From: Methylomonas fluvii
Lineage (GTDB): Bacteria > Pseudomonadota > Gammaproteobacteria > Methylococcales > Methylomonadaceae
DNA: 64,000 nt
NCBI RefSeq assembly: GCF_014850975.1
Contig: NZ_JACXST010000003.1
Location: 1 to 64,000, forward strand
Reading direction: 5' to 3'
How positions within the stretch are numbered: position 1 is the stretch's first letter; the number at the start of each line of letters is the position of its first letter. The position numbers and the translations under genes were made by a program. The notes below the pieces were generated by a model that was not told where the DNA came from, searched no databases, and saw nothing but the letters and a program-made list of their open reading frames with translations. Below are positions 45,904-55,013 of this stretch, piece by piece.

Positions 45904-48307
45904 GGCTGACCTCGCGGGGTTTGGGTTGTCGACTGTCGAGAAGCTGTTGAATGGCGTCGCCCAAGCTCAAGCCTTGCCGGCGCAATTGCTTGAGTGCCTG
46001 CACATCTTCCGGTTTGGTGGAAAACAGAATGCGTTTGAAGGGATCGACGATCAAACGACCTATGCCAGAGCCCATTTCGGTGATGAAGAAGATTTCCGAA
46101 TAGGCGCCAGGCAAGGTATGCACGGTTTTAAGCAACTCGTAGCCGCCATCGGAGAGTGGCAAGCGCCGATCCTGCTTCATGCCATCAATGACTTCGGCTT
46201 TCTGGCCAAGCAGATACATATTCGCCGAGTTCTCGACAATGGCCCGGCCCGCCGCATTGCGATATAAATCGTTCACCGACTGGGTGATGGTCACTGCCGC
46301 ACCGCCGTATTTACGAAACCGTCGGTAGCCATGTTCCATAAACTTGGCCACATCGCCTTCGGTGAGCAGATCCCAAGCTTCGTCGATGATGACGATCTTG
46401 GGCCGGTTGCGTTCGCCGAGATACATTTCCTGCTGGATTTGGTAGATCAGTTGCAGCAACACCACCTGTTGCAGATGTTTGCGGCCCTTGAGTTCTTCGA
46501 GTTCCAGCACGGTAAAGTCGTTGGCGAATTTGGCATTGTTACGGCCATTGAAGTAACGGCCATATTCGCCTTTAGTCGTAAAGGGAAACAACTGCTCGCC
46601 GACGTCCTTTAAGCGTTGATCGGTTTCGGCGCAGAGCTGCCGGGCAATGTCATCGACCGACATGGACTGGGCTTTTTCGGTCCAGAGTTGCTTCAAAATT
46701 CGTTTGAGACCGGCGGTTTGGAAATCGGTCAGTTTCTCGGTTGGTGCCGCCATCTGGCTGACCAAGCCGGCTAACATATCGGCTTCTTCCTCAAAGTTTT
46801 GCACGATCTCGAAGGGGTTCATGCAGATGCCGGAACCGTGGGTGAATTTCACGAAATCGCCTTCCAATACCTCGCAGAGGTTTTCATAGGAGCGGCCGAC
46901 ATCGATCGCCCAGATCTGCGCGCCTTCGGTCAGATAGCTGACGATGATCTCGTTGGTCAGGAAGGATTTACCTTTGCCGGATTCGGCGGCGATGCAGAGG
47001 TTGTAATTGCCGGTGGTATCGAACAGCGACACAGCCATGTGTTCGCCGTTACGGGAGACGAAATTCAAGGTCGGTGTGCCGGTGCCTGCCCAGTCGCCGA
47101 ATAGCGGCAATAGCGGAATGGCATGGCGGGTGGCCAGAGTGCGGTATCGTTTCAGGTCGGCAATTGCAGAACGTTCCGGCCCAAAGGGCAAACAGTTCAG
47201 GAAAAACGGCAGGCAAAAATACTTATCTTCCAGCAGCTGAAAACCCAGTTCTCGGAAATACACCCGCGCATTGGACACGGCAGCCGATTCCTCTTGTTCG
47301 TCGCAAAACAGCAGCACACCAAAATAACTGCGGATTGGCCGGTCGCCGTCGCCATAGGCTTCAAACAAGACGTCGAAGTTGTGTTTACGCTGTACCAATG
47401 CCGGCAAGAAGCGAGCAATTGGTGTGTTGACCTGGTTAGTAATGAATTGCCGCACGCCTTCCTGGCGGGTGCGGGTCGATTCGGCATCCGGGTAATGTAG
47501 GGTCAAACTCAGCAAGGCATTTTGGCGAATGCCACGGGTGCCTGACAGAATGTCGCCCAGATAGCTTTTGGCGCTCCCAAAATAGAAATGATCCGGTGTG
47601 CGTTTGGCGGATAAGGTCTTAACGCGCTTATTGCCGAGCCAGACGCCTTTTTCATCGGTCTCAACCGCATTGTCGTAATCCAAGAGCTGATCACGAATCA
47701 ACTGGGTCGGATCGCATTCCGGCACGACACGATCTTTCCAACCGGCATCGGGGTTCCAATTGAGGAGGGTATTCAACACCCGCACATACTGATCGGCATC
47801 CAAAATCGAAGGATACAAACCAATCGTCGATAAGGACTGTTGAGTGGCGAGTTGCAATTCCGTGGCCCGACGGATTTCGGCTTCGTTAGGTCTGGGGTTG
47901 GCGATGGGTAATTTCACCGTGACGATCACATGACTACGTCGTAATCTGGCCCCTGAAATCGCTTCTGGCGGTTTGGTCGTGCCTTGGCGCAAAAACTCAA
48001 TACTGGCACCAGTCATGGTTTTATAAGTGCTTTTTTGCTGTTTAATCCGCCGGGTTTGCATCACCGCCAGCGATTCTTCGATGTCTGGTGAGGTCCATAA
48101 GCTAACTTGCAGCAAGGTCTCGGTCGGCCAGTCCTGGTTTAGCAGTACATTGACGCGGGCCGCGACGCTTTGATCGGCGCCGGTCAGTGGCCGGCAGATA
48201 AAACCAAAACCGATACTGGCATCGGCCAGTAAAAATAAATGATGTGCGTTGTCATAAGCTAAGGCTGAAAACAGGCTGTCCGCTGTATGGGTTCGGGAGG
48301 CTTTCAT
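45893..48307 (-). CDS. traC: TraC conjugation ATPase (VirB4-like)
   Basis: 804 residues. Walker A ESGKGKSF near residue 440, Walker B IVIIDEAWDLL near 640, then VTITQSVNDLYRN. Cytoplasmic or inner-membrane ATPase that powers pilus assembly in the F-type type IV secretion system. Start ATG at 48307 with AGGAGGTATC; overlaps the 87-residue RRXRR gene (ATGA). Confidence 0.96.
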   Translation of the reverse strand: MKASRTHTADSLFSALAYDNAHHLFLLADASIGFGFICRPLTGADQSVAARVNVLLNQDWPTETLLQVSLWTSPDIEESLAVMQTRRIKQQKSTYKTMTGASIEFLRQGTTKPPEAISGARLRRSHVIVTVKLPIANPRPNEAEIRRATELQLATQQSLSTIGLYPSILDADQYVRVLNTLLNWNPDAGWKDRVVPECDPTQLIRDQLLDYDNAVETDEKGVWLGNKRVKTLSAKRTPDHFYFGSAKSYLGDILSGTRGIRQNALLSLTLHYPDAESTRTRQEGVRQFITNQVNTPIARFLPALVQRKHNFDVLFEAYGDGDRPIRSYFGVLLFCDEQEESAAVSNARVYFRELGFQLLEDKYFCLPFFLNCLPFGPERSAIADLKRYRTLATRHAIPLLPLFGDWAGTGTPTLNFVSRNGEHMAVSLFDTTGNYNLCIAAESGKGKSFLTNEIIVSYLTEGAQIWAIDVGRSYENLCEVLEGDFVKFTHGSGICMNPFEIVQNFEEEADMLAGLVSQMAAPTEKLTDFQTAGLKRILKQLWTEKAQSMSVDDIARQLCAETDQRLKDVGEQLFPFTTKGEYGRYFNGRNNAKFANDFTVLELEELKGRKHLQQVVLLQLIYQIQQEMYLGERNRPKIVIIDEAWDLLTEGDVAKFMEHGYRRFRKYGGAAVTITQSVNDLYRNAAGRAIVENSANMYLLGQKAEVIDGMKQDRRLPLSDGGYELLKTVHTLPGAYSEIFFITEMGSGIGRLIVDPFKRILFSTKPEDVQALKQLRRQGLSLGDAIQQLLDSRQPKPREVSHGR

Positions 48308-48567
48308 TTTGATACCTCCTCGCTGTACAGCATATTCATGGCGGCTGCTTGATGGGCTTGCAACAAACGTATTGTGTAAGGATGGCGGCTGACCCGTATC
48401 GCCCGTTTTTGGCGGAGCAGTTCCCGCGCTCGCGCCGGATGACAGGGATTGAGTGGTGTGCCATCGGCGGCCTGAACGCGAACCGTGCGATCGGTCGTGT
48501 GTTCGGGGTTACGGCGGTCACCCGCCGCCAGCTCGGAAGGGGTGTGTGGTCCGGTGTTTGTACTCAT
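48304..48567 (-). CDS. Stand-alone RRXRR (IscB PLMP-like) domain protein
   Basis: 87 residues from the ATG at 48567; the longer frame to 48681 overlaps traA. Residues 29-70 (VQAADGTPLNPCHPARAREL, RAIRVSRHPYTIRLL) match the PLMP/RRXRR N-terminal domain of IscB and IsrB RNA-guided nucleases, where it usually reads GKPLMPTHPARARRLL. No RuvC or HNH domain follows. Embedded between traA and traC and coupled to traC by a 4-bp overlap. Function unknown; probably nucleic-acid binding. Confidence 0.7.
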   Translation of the reverse strand: MSTNTGPHTPSELAAGDRRNPEHTTDRTVRVQAADGTPLNPCHPARARELLRQKRAIRVSRHPYTIRLLQAHQAAAMNMLYSEEVSK

Positions 48568-48574
48568 AACGCCT

Positions 48575-48874
48575 TTACAGGGTTGCTGTGACGATATTGG
48601 TGATGATGGTCGGCGCTGCGAACAAACCCACGCCACTGGCCACACCCAGGACAAAGCCCATGATGCTGCCACGCACCACACCGGCCACCAGGCCGACGAT
48701 CACAAACACGATGGCAATGATCCGACCGAGTAAGCCTTCGACCCAGCCGGTCAACAAGGTCCAGACGTTGTTGAACTCGGTACCGCCGGTACCGGCCATC
48801 GCGTCGGATGCCATCAATAGGAAAAAAAGCGATGCCAGGGCCACTAACACCTGGCTTCGAGTAGACGACTTCAT
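48575..48874 (-). CDS. traA: TraA-like pilin
   Basis: 99 residues from the ATG at 48874. Signal peptide ending in SDAMA, then two hydrophobic segments (IIAIVFVIVGLVAGVV and MGFVLGVASGVGLFAAP), the build of F-type and VirB2 pilins. Located between traV and traC as expected. The 128-bp gap upstream contains a short hairpin AGACGGctgcCCGTCT. Confidence 0.82.
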   Translation of the reverse strand: MKSSTRSQVLVALASLFFLLMASDAMAGTGGTEFNNVWTLLTGWVEGLLGRIIAIVFVIVGLVAGVVRGSIMGFVLGVASGVGLFAAPTIITNIVTATL

Positions 48875-49002
48875 TGAAACGACCTCTTGTGTAAGTAAAG
48901 ACGGCTGCCCGTCTGGTCTCGGAAGGAATTTCCGGCTTAACAATAAGCGGTCGCCCGCTAAGGCTCGCTGAACCCGAAAGTCCGGCGGTGAAGGTGTAGG
49001 GT

Positions 49003-49530
49003 TTAGTTTTTGGCGGCTGGGATGTTCAGCGTCGGTTGCATATTCCGCGACTCGCCAGCATCAACGTCTGCTAAAGGGTGCTTTTCCGGCGCGCGTTGCT
49101 CGACTTGCAAGGGAATTAACGATGGACTTAAAGAAGGTGCCGACTTGCCGATCATCCAGCGCCGCGGTTCCAGTTCGGTGTAGACGTAGTTCGACACCAT
49201 CAAATCGCCTTCAGCGTCTTCCCAAGGTGCAATCCAGATCCGCATTACCTGCGATGGGGTGCGAATCGGTGTCGGGTCATCGATTTTGGGTACCGGTTGC
49301 TGGACTGCTGGAATAAGGTCACTAGCAGGTGCGGTTTCCGCTGGATGATCGGGATTGACTGTCACGTCCGCTAAGGCGCGGTTGGTTTCTTGATAGGCCT
49401 GCGTGGTTGACAAACATTGCGGTTCGTCAGGCATGCCTTTACAGCCGTATTCGGTGGTGGCGCAACCGGATAATAAACTCAATCCAATCAGGCCGAAAAC
49501 ATACAATAAAAAAGGGTGTTTACGGCTCAT
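49003..49530 (-). CDS. traV: TraV lipoprotein
   Basis: 175 residues. Lipoprotein signal with lipobox LLSGC, followed by TTEYGCKGMPDEPQC, the TraV signature. Pro-rich middle and a MRIWIAPWEDAEGDLM segment. Outer-membrane lipoprotein of the core complex with TraK and TraB. Overlaps dsbC by 4 bp. Confidence 0.92.
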   Translation of the reverse strand: MSRKHPFLLYVFGLIGLSLLSGCATTEYGCKGMPDEPQCLSTTQAYQETNRALADVTVNPDHPAETAPASDLIPAVQQPVPKIDDPTPIRTPSQVMRIWIAPWEDAEGDLMVSNYVYTELEPRRWMIGKSAPSLSPSLIPLQVEQRAPEKHPLADVDAGESRNMQPTLNIPAAKN

Positions 49531-50336
49531 GGCTTTTTCTCAGTCTTAGAGGCTTCAGGGGTAATCGCTTTGGCGACCTCATGCGGTTTATTGGCTAACC
49601 AATCTGCCAAGACGTCAGGGGCACCGCTGTGGGTACGACCGTCCGGGGCAATCAGAAACGGCACACCCTGCAAGCCAAACAGCTTGGCGGTGACCACGGA
49701 TTTTTGCAGCGGCTCTTTATTGCATGGGCTAGGTGGTTCGGTCGGTAATCCAGCGTAATCCTGCTTCAACAGTCGATCACGGACACTGTCTTTGAGTTTG
49801 GTGTCGCTGGATCCCAACTGACAAGTCAATTGCACGACGATGTTTTGCGACTCGGGACCGAGGATAGGTACCATCACCAACTTGAAGGTGTATTGGTCCT
49901 GCAAGGCTTGCAGGTCTTTCATCACTTTGCCGCAATACGGGCAAAGCGGGTCGATGAATACCAACACCGAAGTCTTGCCGTGACCAATCGCCACCGGGCC
50001 TAAATCGTCGACATTGAGTTTCATGCGCGACAGATCAATGCGGTTGGCGATTTTGTCGATGTCGGGCAGATCCTTGATTTCCTGTTGGGTCCAAATATCC
50101 ATCAATTTGCCGCCAGTTAGCGCGAAGCGGCCGTTACTGGAAATGAACACGGTTTGCTCGCCGGTCTTGACCATCTTCAGGCCCGTGATCGGTAAATCCT
50201 GCATGCCATCGATTTTGATCGATAAAAGGCCCGCGGCTATTTCGGAAATCGCCGGCTTTGGTGGGTTGGCAGCAAAACTGGCTGAAGTCACTAACAGTGG
50301 TGCCAGCAGCAGTAAATGGAATTTGCGTAGCGACAT
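49527..50336 (-). CDS. dsbC: DsbC-type thiol-disulfide isomerase
   Basis: 269 residues with a signal peptide (LLLAPLLVTSASFA), a DsbC-like dimerisation domain and a thioredoxin fold with active site CPYC (FIDPLCPYCGKVM). Helps fold the Cys-rich TraN, TraU and TraV. Located between traB and traV as in IncA/C-type elements. Confidence 0.94.
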   Translation of the reverse strand: MSLRKFHLLLLAPLLVTSASFAANPPKPAISEIAAGLLSIKIDGMQDLPITGLKMVKTGEQTVFISSNGRFALTGGKLMDIWTQQEIKDLPDIDKIANRIDLSRMKLNVDDLGPVAIGHGKTSVLVFIDPLCPYCGKVMKDLQALQDQYTFKLVMVPILGPESQNIVVQLTCQLGSSDTKLKDSVRDRLLKQDYAGLPTEPPSPCNKEPLQKSVVTAKLFGLQGVPFLIAPDGRTHSGAPDVLADWLANKPHEVAKAITPEASKTEKKP

Positions 50337-50364
50337 AACGACCTTTGAGTGGGGATTGAATGAA

Positions 50365-51720
50365 TTAACTCGGTGACTTCAGCTTCAGTGCCGTGCCTTT
50401 TTGCACGATGAAGTTGACCTGGCGCGTGGCATCGACTTCGATGACCGGGTAAATTTCTTCGGCCATATCCATGTAAAAATGCGACAGCCGCTCCATGGCG
50501 TAACCGGCACCCTTCAAGGCACCGCCTTCCATGGACTGCGAGGAAAAAGCACTTTGGAATGGCGTGCTGCCTGCCAGACTGCCCAAACCGCCGGTCATCA
50601 ACACCGGAATCTGGTTACGACCAAAGGCATCGGAAAAGCCGCGTAAAAAGCCGGCCATCATGGATTGAGCGAGTAGGGCGCCTTGTTTGGACACCACACG
50701 ACCGCGCACGCCGTTTTTACCGTCTTCGCCAGTCGCATAGGCATTCATAGGCACTTCAATCGCGCCACCGTCCTGACGGACACAGGAAAAGGTCTCACCC
50801 CGAAAATAAGCCCGTTCAGCACTCAAGTCACCGAAGCCTGCCGCCAACAGAAAGCACTCGCGCACATCGGCATGGAAGTGGTTGGGCAGAATGGCTTCCT
50901 TCTTGATGCGAAACAGCACCGGCATGGGTTCTTTCTTGGCTTTCTTGCCGGTCGGCGCATCCAGGCCATTCAATAGAACACCCGTTAAAATACTGCCCGC
51001 CGGAATAAAGACTTCGCTGTGCTTGGCGGGTTGGTCGCCTGTGGTTCTACTCTCAGCATTTTCAGTGGAGGACTTCTCGTCCTTAATGACACGGATTTGC
51101 AATGCGGTGGTTGGTTGACCGTTGGCGGATCGTCCGCCCGAGACGCCGGTATTGCCGTGGTTAGGTGCCGGAATAGCCGCTTGTTCAAAGGCGCTGCTCA
51201 GGTCGTTGCTATCTAATGATGAACGCGGAGGAAATCGGTGGTCATTCGGATGGTTGAGGGTAGGGGAGGCCGTACTCGGCGTTGTTGGGGCATCAGCCGA
51301 CAATTGAGTCGATGCCGTCGGTTTGTTTTTAAGCGACGCAACTTCACCGGACACGGCTTGTAATTTCTGGTCATAGGCTTCCCGTTCAGCTTCGGTCCAT
51401 TGTTTGAAGCGTTGTTCATCGGATTGCTGCTCACGTTTTTGCTGCTCTTCAATCGCAGCCAGACGGCGGCTTTGCTCTTCATTCTTTTGCAGTAAATCCC
51501 GCAGCTGTGCCGAAATACCATCAATACCTAACGATCGCGGATCGCTATCGGTCAATATGTGTTGAATGGTGGCTTGTTTACTGAGGGGTTTGGTGACTTC
51601 CGGGGTGACGGTGGCCAAACCAATGATGGTGGCCAGCAATACGCCGCCAATACCACCGACGGCCAAATTACGTTTGGCCGTGGGGCTTAACGTGGACCAC
51701 CATGAATCGACATCGGCCAT
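50365..51720 (-). CDS. traB: TraB core-complex protein (VirB10-like)
   Basis: 451 residues. N-terminal cytoplasmic end, a membrane segment (LAVGGIGGVLLATIIGLATV), a coiled coil of about 40 residues (ERQRE-type repeats around 80-130), a Pro/Ser linker and the C-terminal VirB10/TraB domain (VFIPAGSILTGVLLNGLDAP, ECFLLAAGFGDLSAERAYFR). Spans both membranes. Overlaps traK by 1 bp. Confidence 0.95.
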   Translation of the reverse strand: MADVDSWWSTLSPTAKRNLAVGGIGGVLLATIIGLATVTPEVTKPLSKQATIQHILTDSDPRSLGIDGISAQLRDLLQKNEEQSRRLAAIEEQQKREQQSDEQRFKQWTEAEREAYDQKLQAVSGEVASLKNKPTASTQLSADAPTTPSTASPTLNHPNDHRFPPRSSLDSNDLSSAFEQAAIPAPNHGNTGVSGGRSANGQPTTALQIRVIKDEKSSTENAESRTTGDQPAKHSEVFIPAGSILTGVLLNGLDAPTGKKAKKEPMPVLFRIKKEAILPNHFHADVRECFLLAAGFGDLSAERAYFRGETFSCVRQDGGAIEVPMNAYATGEDGKNGVRGRVVSKQGALLAQSMMAGFLRGFSDAFGRNQIPVLMTGGLGSLAGSTPFQSAFSSQSMEGGALKGAGYAMERLSHFYMDMAEEIYPVIEVDATRQVNFIVQKGTALKLKSPS

Positions 51721-52673
51721 TAGCGTTGGCCTCCGGTGAGTAAAGACGGTCTGAGCGTGGATTCAGATTCAGGTTCGCGTCGAACCGCGATATACAGTTC
51801 GGTGGATTCATTCTGTCCCAGCACGACTTTGGGCCAGGCGGCGACCGCCAACACGTCGTCCTTGCTGGTCGCACAAGCGCGTTCATCCAATTCCAATGGA
51901 TCGCTGCTGGTGTTACGGGCCAGACCCACCAGAATCAGCATGTCCTGACCCTCCAACACCTGGCCGGTCCGAATCTGCACTTTATCTTGCAGGCAATGGA
52001 TGTGTTCGGATTTACTGGGCTCGCGCAGGGCATAGCCTGCTGGTGTCTTTTGCAGACCCAGATCGCGGAACAACTTTTTTAGCTGAGTGATGTAGGCCTG
52101 TTCCTGATCGCTGGCTTTGCTGCCCGATGCGGCAGACTGCTGTTGCAGTTTGGTCAGCACCTTAACACTGTCTTTATCTAGGCTCAGATGAATCTCCCGG
52201 GCCGGGATGCGTTTGGGAATCAGTGTTAGCGACAAGGCAATGTCCTGGTTATCGCCCGGCGTAATGTACAAGGTCACCGGCGTCTCATCGGTAGTGGCCA
52301 CATAGACAATTTTGCCTTTGGTACTGGTCGTAGCCTGGCTGGTCGTCGTGACCACCGGATTATCGAACGGCGTGACCAAACGATTCAGATGACCCACCGC
52401 AATCGGCATCAGTTCGTTGATGCCGGGTTTGACTTGAATGTTCTGTGGCGCAACCGATGAAGAGACTTGTTGGTTGGCTGCTTTTAATACGCTGGCGTCA
52501 ACCGGTGGCAGTTCGATACCCAGCGATTGTGAATCGCTCGATGGCTCAGCTGATTCGGGTATTCGATCGCCCACGGTGGTCACCGGCGGTAATACGGTGA
52601 TCGGTAACTCCTCGGCGGACGCAGTGCTACTGATGATCAACAGCAATGCCCAATGGCGGCAGGTTTTATTCAT
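51720..52673 (-). CDS. traK: TraK secretin-like protein (VirB9-like)
   Basis: 317 residues with signal peptide (HWALLLIISSTASA). The central TraK/VirB9 region includes GINELMPIAVGHLNRLVTPF and ALSLTLIPKRIPAREI. Outer-membrane core-complex component with TraB and TraV. Start overlaps the end of traE. Confidence 0.93.
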   Translation of the reverse strand: MNKTCRHWALLLIISSTASAEELPITVLPPVTTVGDRIPESAEPSSDSQSLGIELPPVDASVLKAANQQVSSSVAPQNIQVKPGINELMPIAVGHLNRLVTPFDNPVVTTTSQATTSTKGKIVYVATTDETPVTLYITPGDNQDIALSLTLIPKRIPAREIHLSLDKDSVKVLTKLQQQSAASGSKASDQEQAYITQLKKLFRDLGLQKTPAGYALREPSKSEHIHCLQDKVQIRTGQVLEGQDMLILVGLARNTSSDPLELDERACATSKDDVLAVAAWPKVVLGQNESTELYIAVRREPESESTLRPSLLTGGQR

Positions 52674-53281
52674 GGCTTGAGTTCTCCTGGCTGGGGTGGC
52701 AGGGCTTTTAAGCGCTCCACTGTTCTCGGGGCATCGGGATAGACATCGATAAACTCCAGACGCGGCCGGTAGTTTTTGATGGCGATGATGAATTCGTAAG
52801 TGCGCGGTTTGATGTCCGGTTTGGAATTGGGGCCTTGGCTTTTGAGTTCGCCACTGACGAAGACTTTATTGGTCTCGGCTTCGTAATCGACATGACGTGG
52901 GGTAAAGCTGATCGCCACTCGATCCATCTTGATGGCTTTGATTTGATCGGTCATGGCATCCAGGACGCTGCGATAAATGTCCGGCGCCAATAACGGCTCG
53001 ATGGCGGTTTTCAGGAAATCGGCATTGGCGGGCGTGGTATTGCCCAACAGTTCCGCCAGAAACAAGCCCCACGATTCCTTGAATTCACTAGAGGCTGAGG
53101 TGCGGGTGACTTCGACTTCATGGCTAAGGGTAGGGGGTACCAGAATGATGCTGCGCTCGGTGCGCCAGGCGGCCAGCGAGGTAATCACGCACACCACCAG
53201 CAAGCCGATGATAATCACCCGGCTAAAGCGGTTCTCGGTCTCGTGACCGTCCCAGGTCTGTAGAAAATCCGACAATTTCAT
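52670..53281 (-). CDS. traE: TraE (VirB5/8-like) conjugation protein
   Basis: 203 residues. One membrane helix near residues 22-44 (VIIIGLLVVCVITSLAAW), then a periplasmic NTF2-like domain. TraE family: VPPTLSHEVEVTRTSASSEF, WGLFLAELLGNTTPAN. Overlaps traL and traK by 4 bp each. Confidence 0.93.
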   Translation of the reverse strand: MKLSDFLQTWDGHETENRFSRVIIIGLLVVCVITSLAAWRTERSIILVPPTLSHEVEVTRTSASSEFKESWGLFLAELLGNTTPANADFLKTAIEPLLAPDIYRSVLDAMTDQIKAIKMDRVAISFTPRHVDYEAETNKVFVSGELKSQGPNSKPDIKPRTYEFIIAIKNYRPRLEFIDVYPDAPRTVERLKALPPQPGELKP

Positions 53282-53559
53282 GGCAGGAACCGCCGGATAT
53301 ACGGATTAGGGATGGTCATTGCATGGCTGGGCAACAACCCTAACCAATACAAGGCATGTAAGGTATAGCCGTCGGGCCGGTTGTCACGGAATCGGCGGTA
53401 GAACTTAACCGCGATTAATCCAATGGCCAGTGCAGGAATGAAGTGGTCGATCAACATGCCCGTGAGCATGCAGACCATGAACGGCACAATCTCGTCGGCA
53501 CTCCACAACAGAATGTGAATCGGATCGTCGATGGCTTGGGGAATGGCAACGGGTTCCAT
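53278..53559 (-). CDS. traL: TraL conjugation protein
   Basis: 93 residues. Family pattern: short polar N-terminus (IPQAIDDPIHILLWSADEI), two hydrophobic segments, and RRFRDNRPDGYTLHALYWLG near the C-terminus. First gene of the minus-strand transfer operon; its promoter region has a 13-bp palindrome. Confidence 0.93.
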   Translation of the reverse strand: MEPVAIPQAIDDPIHILLWSADEIVPFMVCMLTGMLIDHFIPALAIGLIAVKFYRRFRDNRPDGYTLHALYWLGLLPSHAMTIPNPYIRRFLP

Positions 53560-53612
53560 AATGACCTCTGATTAGGATGGTCATCATTGTGAAGTGATAT
53601 TCAGTAAGGCAT

Positions 53613-53648
53613 CTTGCAGCAAATGTCGAATTTGGCATTTGCTGCAAG
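53613..53648. promoter_or_regulatory. Palindromic operator candidate upstream of traL
   Basis: CTTGCAGCAAATG and its perfect complement CATTTGCTGCAAG separated by 10 bp, 54 bp before the traL ATG. It shares CTTGCAGC-AATGTCG-ATT and GCTGCAA with the palindrome at 24753, including part of the loop. Confidence 0.68.
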
Positions 53649-53819
53649 GCGTGGCAATTTTTTAGTGGTAATGCGATAGGTGGGAACGATCAGTGCTGTA
53701 CGTTTTGCCTTGACGTTGCTCGGTTATTCAGTTTTGTCTAATCTTCCGGCAAACTAAAAGCTTTAATCCTATCTAAATCTTAAATCATTACGCCAAAGAC
53801 CAATGGCGACAATAATAAA

Positions 53820-54130
53820 ATGACAAAATCGGAACTCATTGCCAAGATGGCCACAAACAACCTCATTTGCTTCAAAAAGATGTCGAACTTGCGGTAAACA
53901 GTGTGGTTGAAATATTGACTACTGCCTTAGCAAACGGCGAACGAATCGAAATCCGTGGTTTTGGGGGATTTTCAATAAACCAGCGTCGGGCCAGAACGGG
54001 GCGTAATCCCAAAACGGGTGATACGGTGCATGTGCCCAGTCGCTATATGCTGCACTTCAAGCCAGGATTGGACTTGCGAGAAAAGGTCAACGCCTCACGA
54101 ACGATTTTCAAAACCATTAGGGATGTCTAG
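53820..54130 (+). pseudogene. IHF-beta/HU-type gene with a 1-nt deletion
   Basis: The ATG at 53820 begins MTKSELIAKMA, the usual IHF start, but stops after 25 codons. Adding one A near 53853 (GCCACAAAC to GCCAACAAAC) restores NKQPHLLQKDVELAVNSVVEIL and the full 103-residue protein with GFGGFS, GRNPKTGD and LHFKPGLDLREKVN. Close paralogue of the intact gene at 58177. Either a real inactivation or a sequencing error. It is transcribed divergently from traL. Confidence 0.75.
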
Positions 54131-54176
54131 CGCTTGGATGTGCCGTGACTTCACGGTAAAAACAATAGGCAAAAAA

Positions 54177-54195
54177 ATCCGACCAGTGGTCGGAT
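54177..54195 (+). terminator. Hairpin after the IHF-like gene
   Basis: ATCCGACC-AGT-GGTCGGAT, 8-bp perfect stem, 47 bp past the stop. No strong T run follows on the plus strand; an A6 run precedes it, so it could also act on the other strand. Confidence 0.45.
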
Positions 54196-54218
54196 ATGAG
54201 CAAGGAAGAGCTGCTACA

Positions 54219-54998
54219 GTCATGCCAAGCAAATGAATCGCAAACGCAAGATGCTCAAACAACTGAAAACCCTGGTGGGACGGGTTTACCGGGATATCGA
54301 TCGTCACTTGCTTGACCAATCCGATGCCGTCAAGCTGGCCTTCAAGGACACCTTGGAGAAAACGCAGCGTATTCTGACTCAGCAAACCCAGGATAAAAAC
54401 AAGCTGTACAGCTTTCACGCCCCGGAAGTGGAGTGTATTGCCAAGGGCAAGGTACACAAAAAATACGAGTTTGGCGTCAAGGTAGGGATAACCGTCACCA
54501 ATAAGAGCAATTTCGTGCTGGGTGCCCGCAGCTTCCCGGGTAATCCCTATGATGGACACACACTGTAATCTTGTCTGGAACAGGCGGAAATTCTGAGCGG
54601 CACCCGCGCCAAAGAAGTGTTTGTCGATCTGGGCTACCGGTGCGTCGAGCTCGCGGGCATCACGATTTACAAAACCCGGCAAAAACGCGGCGTAAATACC
54701 CGACGACTCAAACGCCCATTCAAACGTCGCAATGCCATCGAACCGGTCATTGGTCATCTGAAGAACGACGGCTTACTGGGACGCAACTACCTGAAAGGCG
54801 AAATGGGCGATGCGTTGCATGCCATTCTGTGCGGTGCCGGCCACAACATCCGTTTGATCCTCAGGCGGTTGAGGATTTTTTGGTCTCATTTTGCCAGTCG
54901 CTGTCTCGGCTTTGGGACACATTCTTGTCCGAACCATTTTTATCGTTCGCATGAGAACGGTCGTCCCTGAAAAAATTTCGGCTTTTTCAGGGACGACT
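54219..54998 (+). mobile_element. Right part of an IS5-type element (remnant)
   Basis: Carries the 3' part of a transposase and the right terminal repeat, ending CAGGGACGACT at 54998 (inverse of the left end at 9376). A hairpin CGTCCCTGAAAAA/TTTTTCAGGGACG sits at the very end (54962-54997). The overlap with the left fragment at about 10120-10190 differs at roughly one base in six, so these are different copies. Confidence 0.75.
54233..54970 (+). pseudogene. IS5-type transposase C-terminal part with one nonsense codon
   Basis: One frame runs from MNRKRKMLKQLKTLVGRVYR to the end, interrupted only by TAA at 54566-54568, probably CAA originally (DGHTL-Q-SCLEQAE). The part after the stop has YKTRQKRGVNTRRLKRPFKR and RRNAIEPVIGHLKNDG with the catalytic Glu. 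The N-terminal 200 residues are missing. Confidence 0.82.
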
Positions 54999-55013
54999 AA
55001 AAAGCAGCAAGCA

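Noticed and set aside
54095..54757. 220-codon minus-strand ORF
   Set aside because: Antisense to the IHF-like gene end and the transposase remnant.
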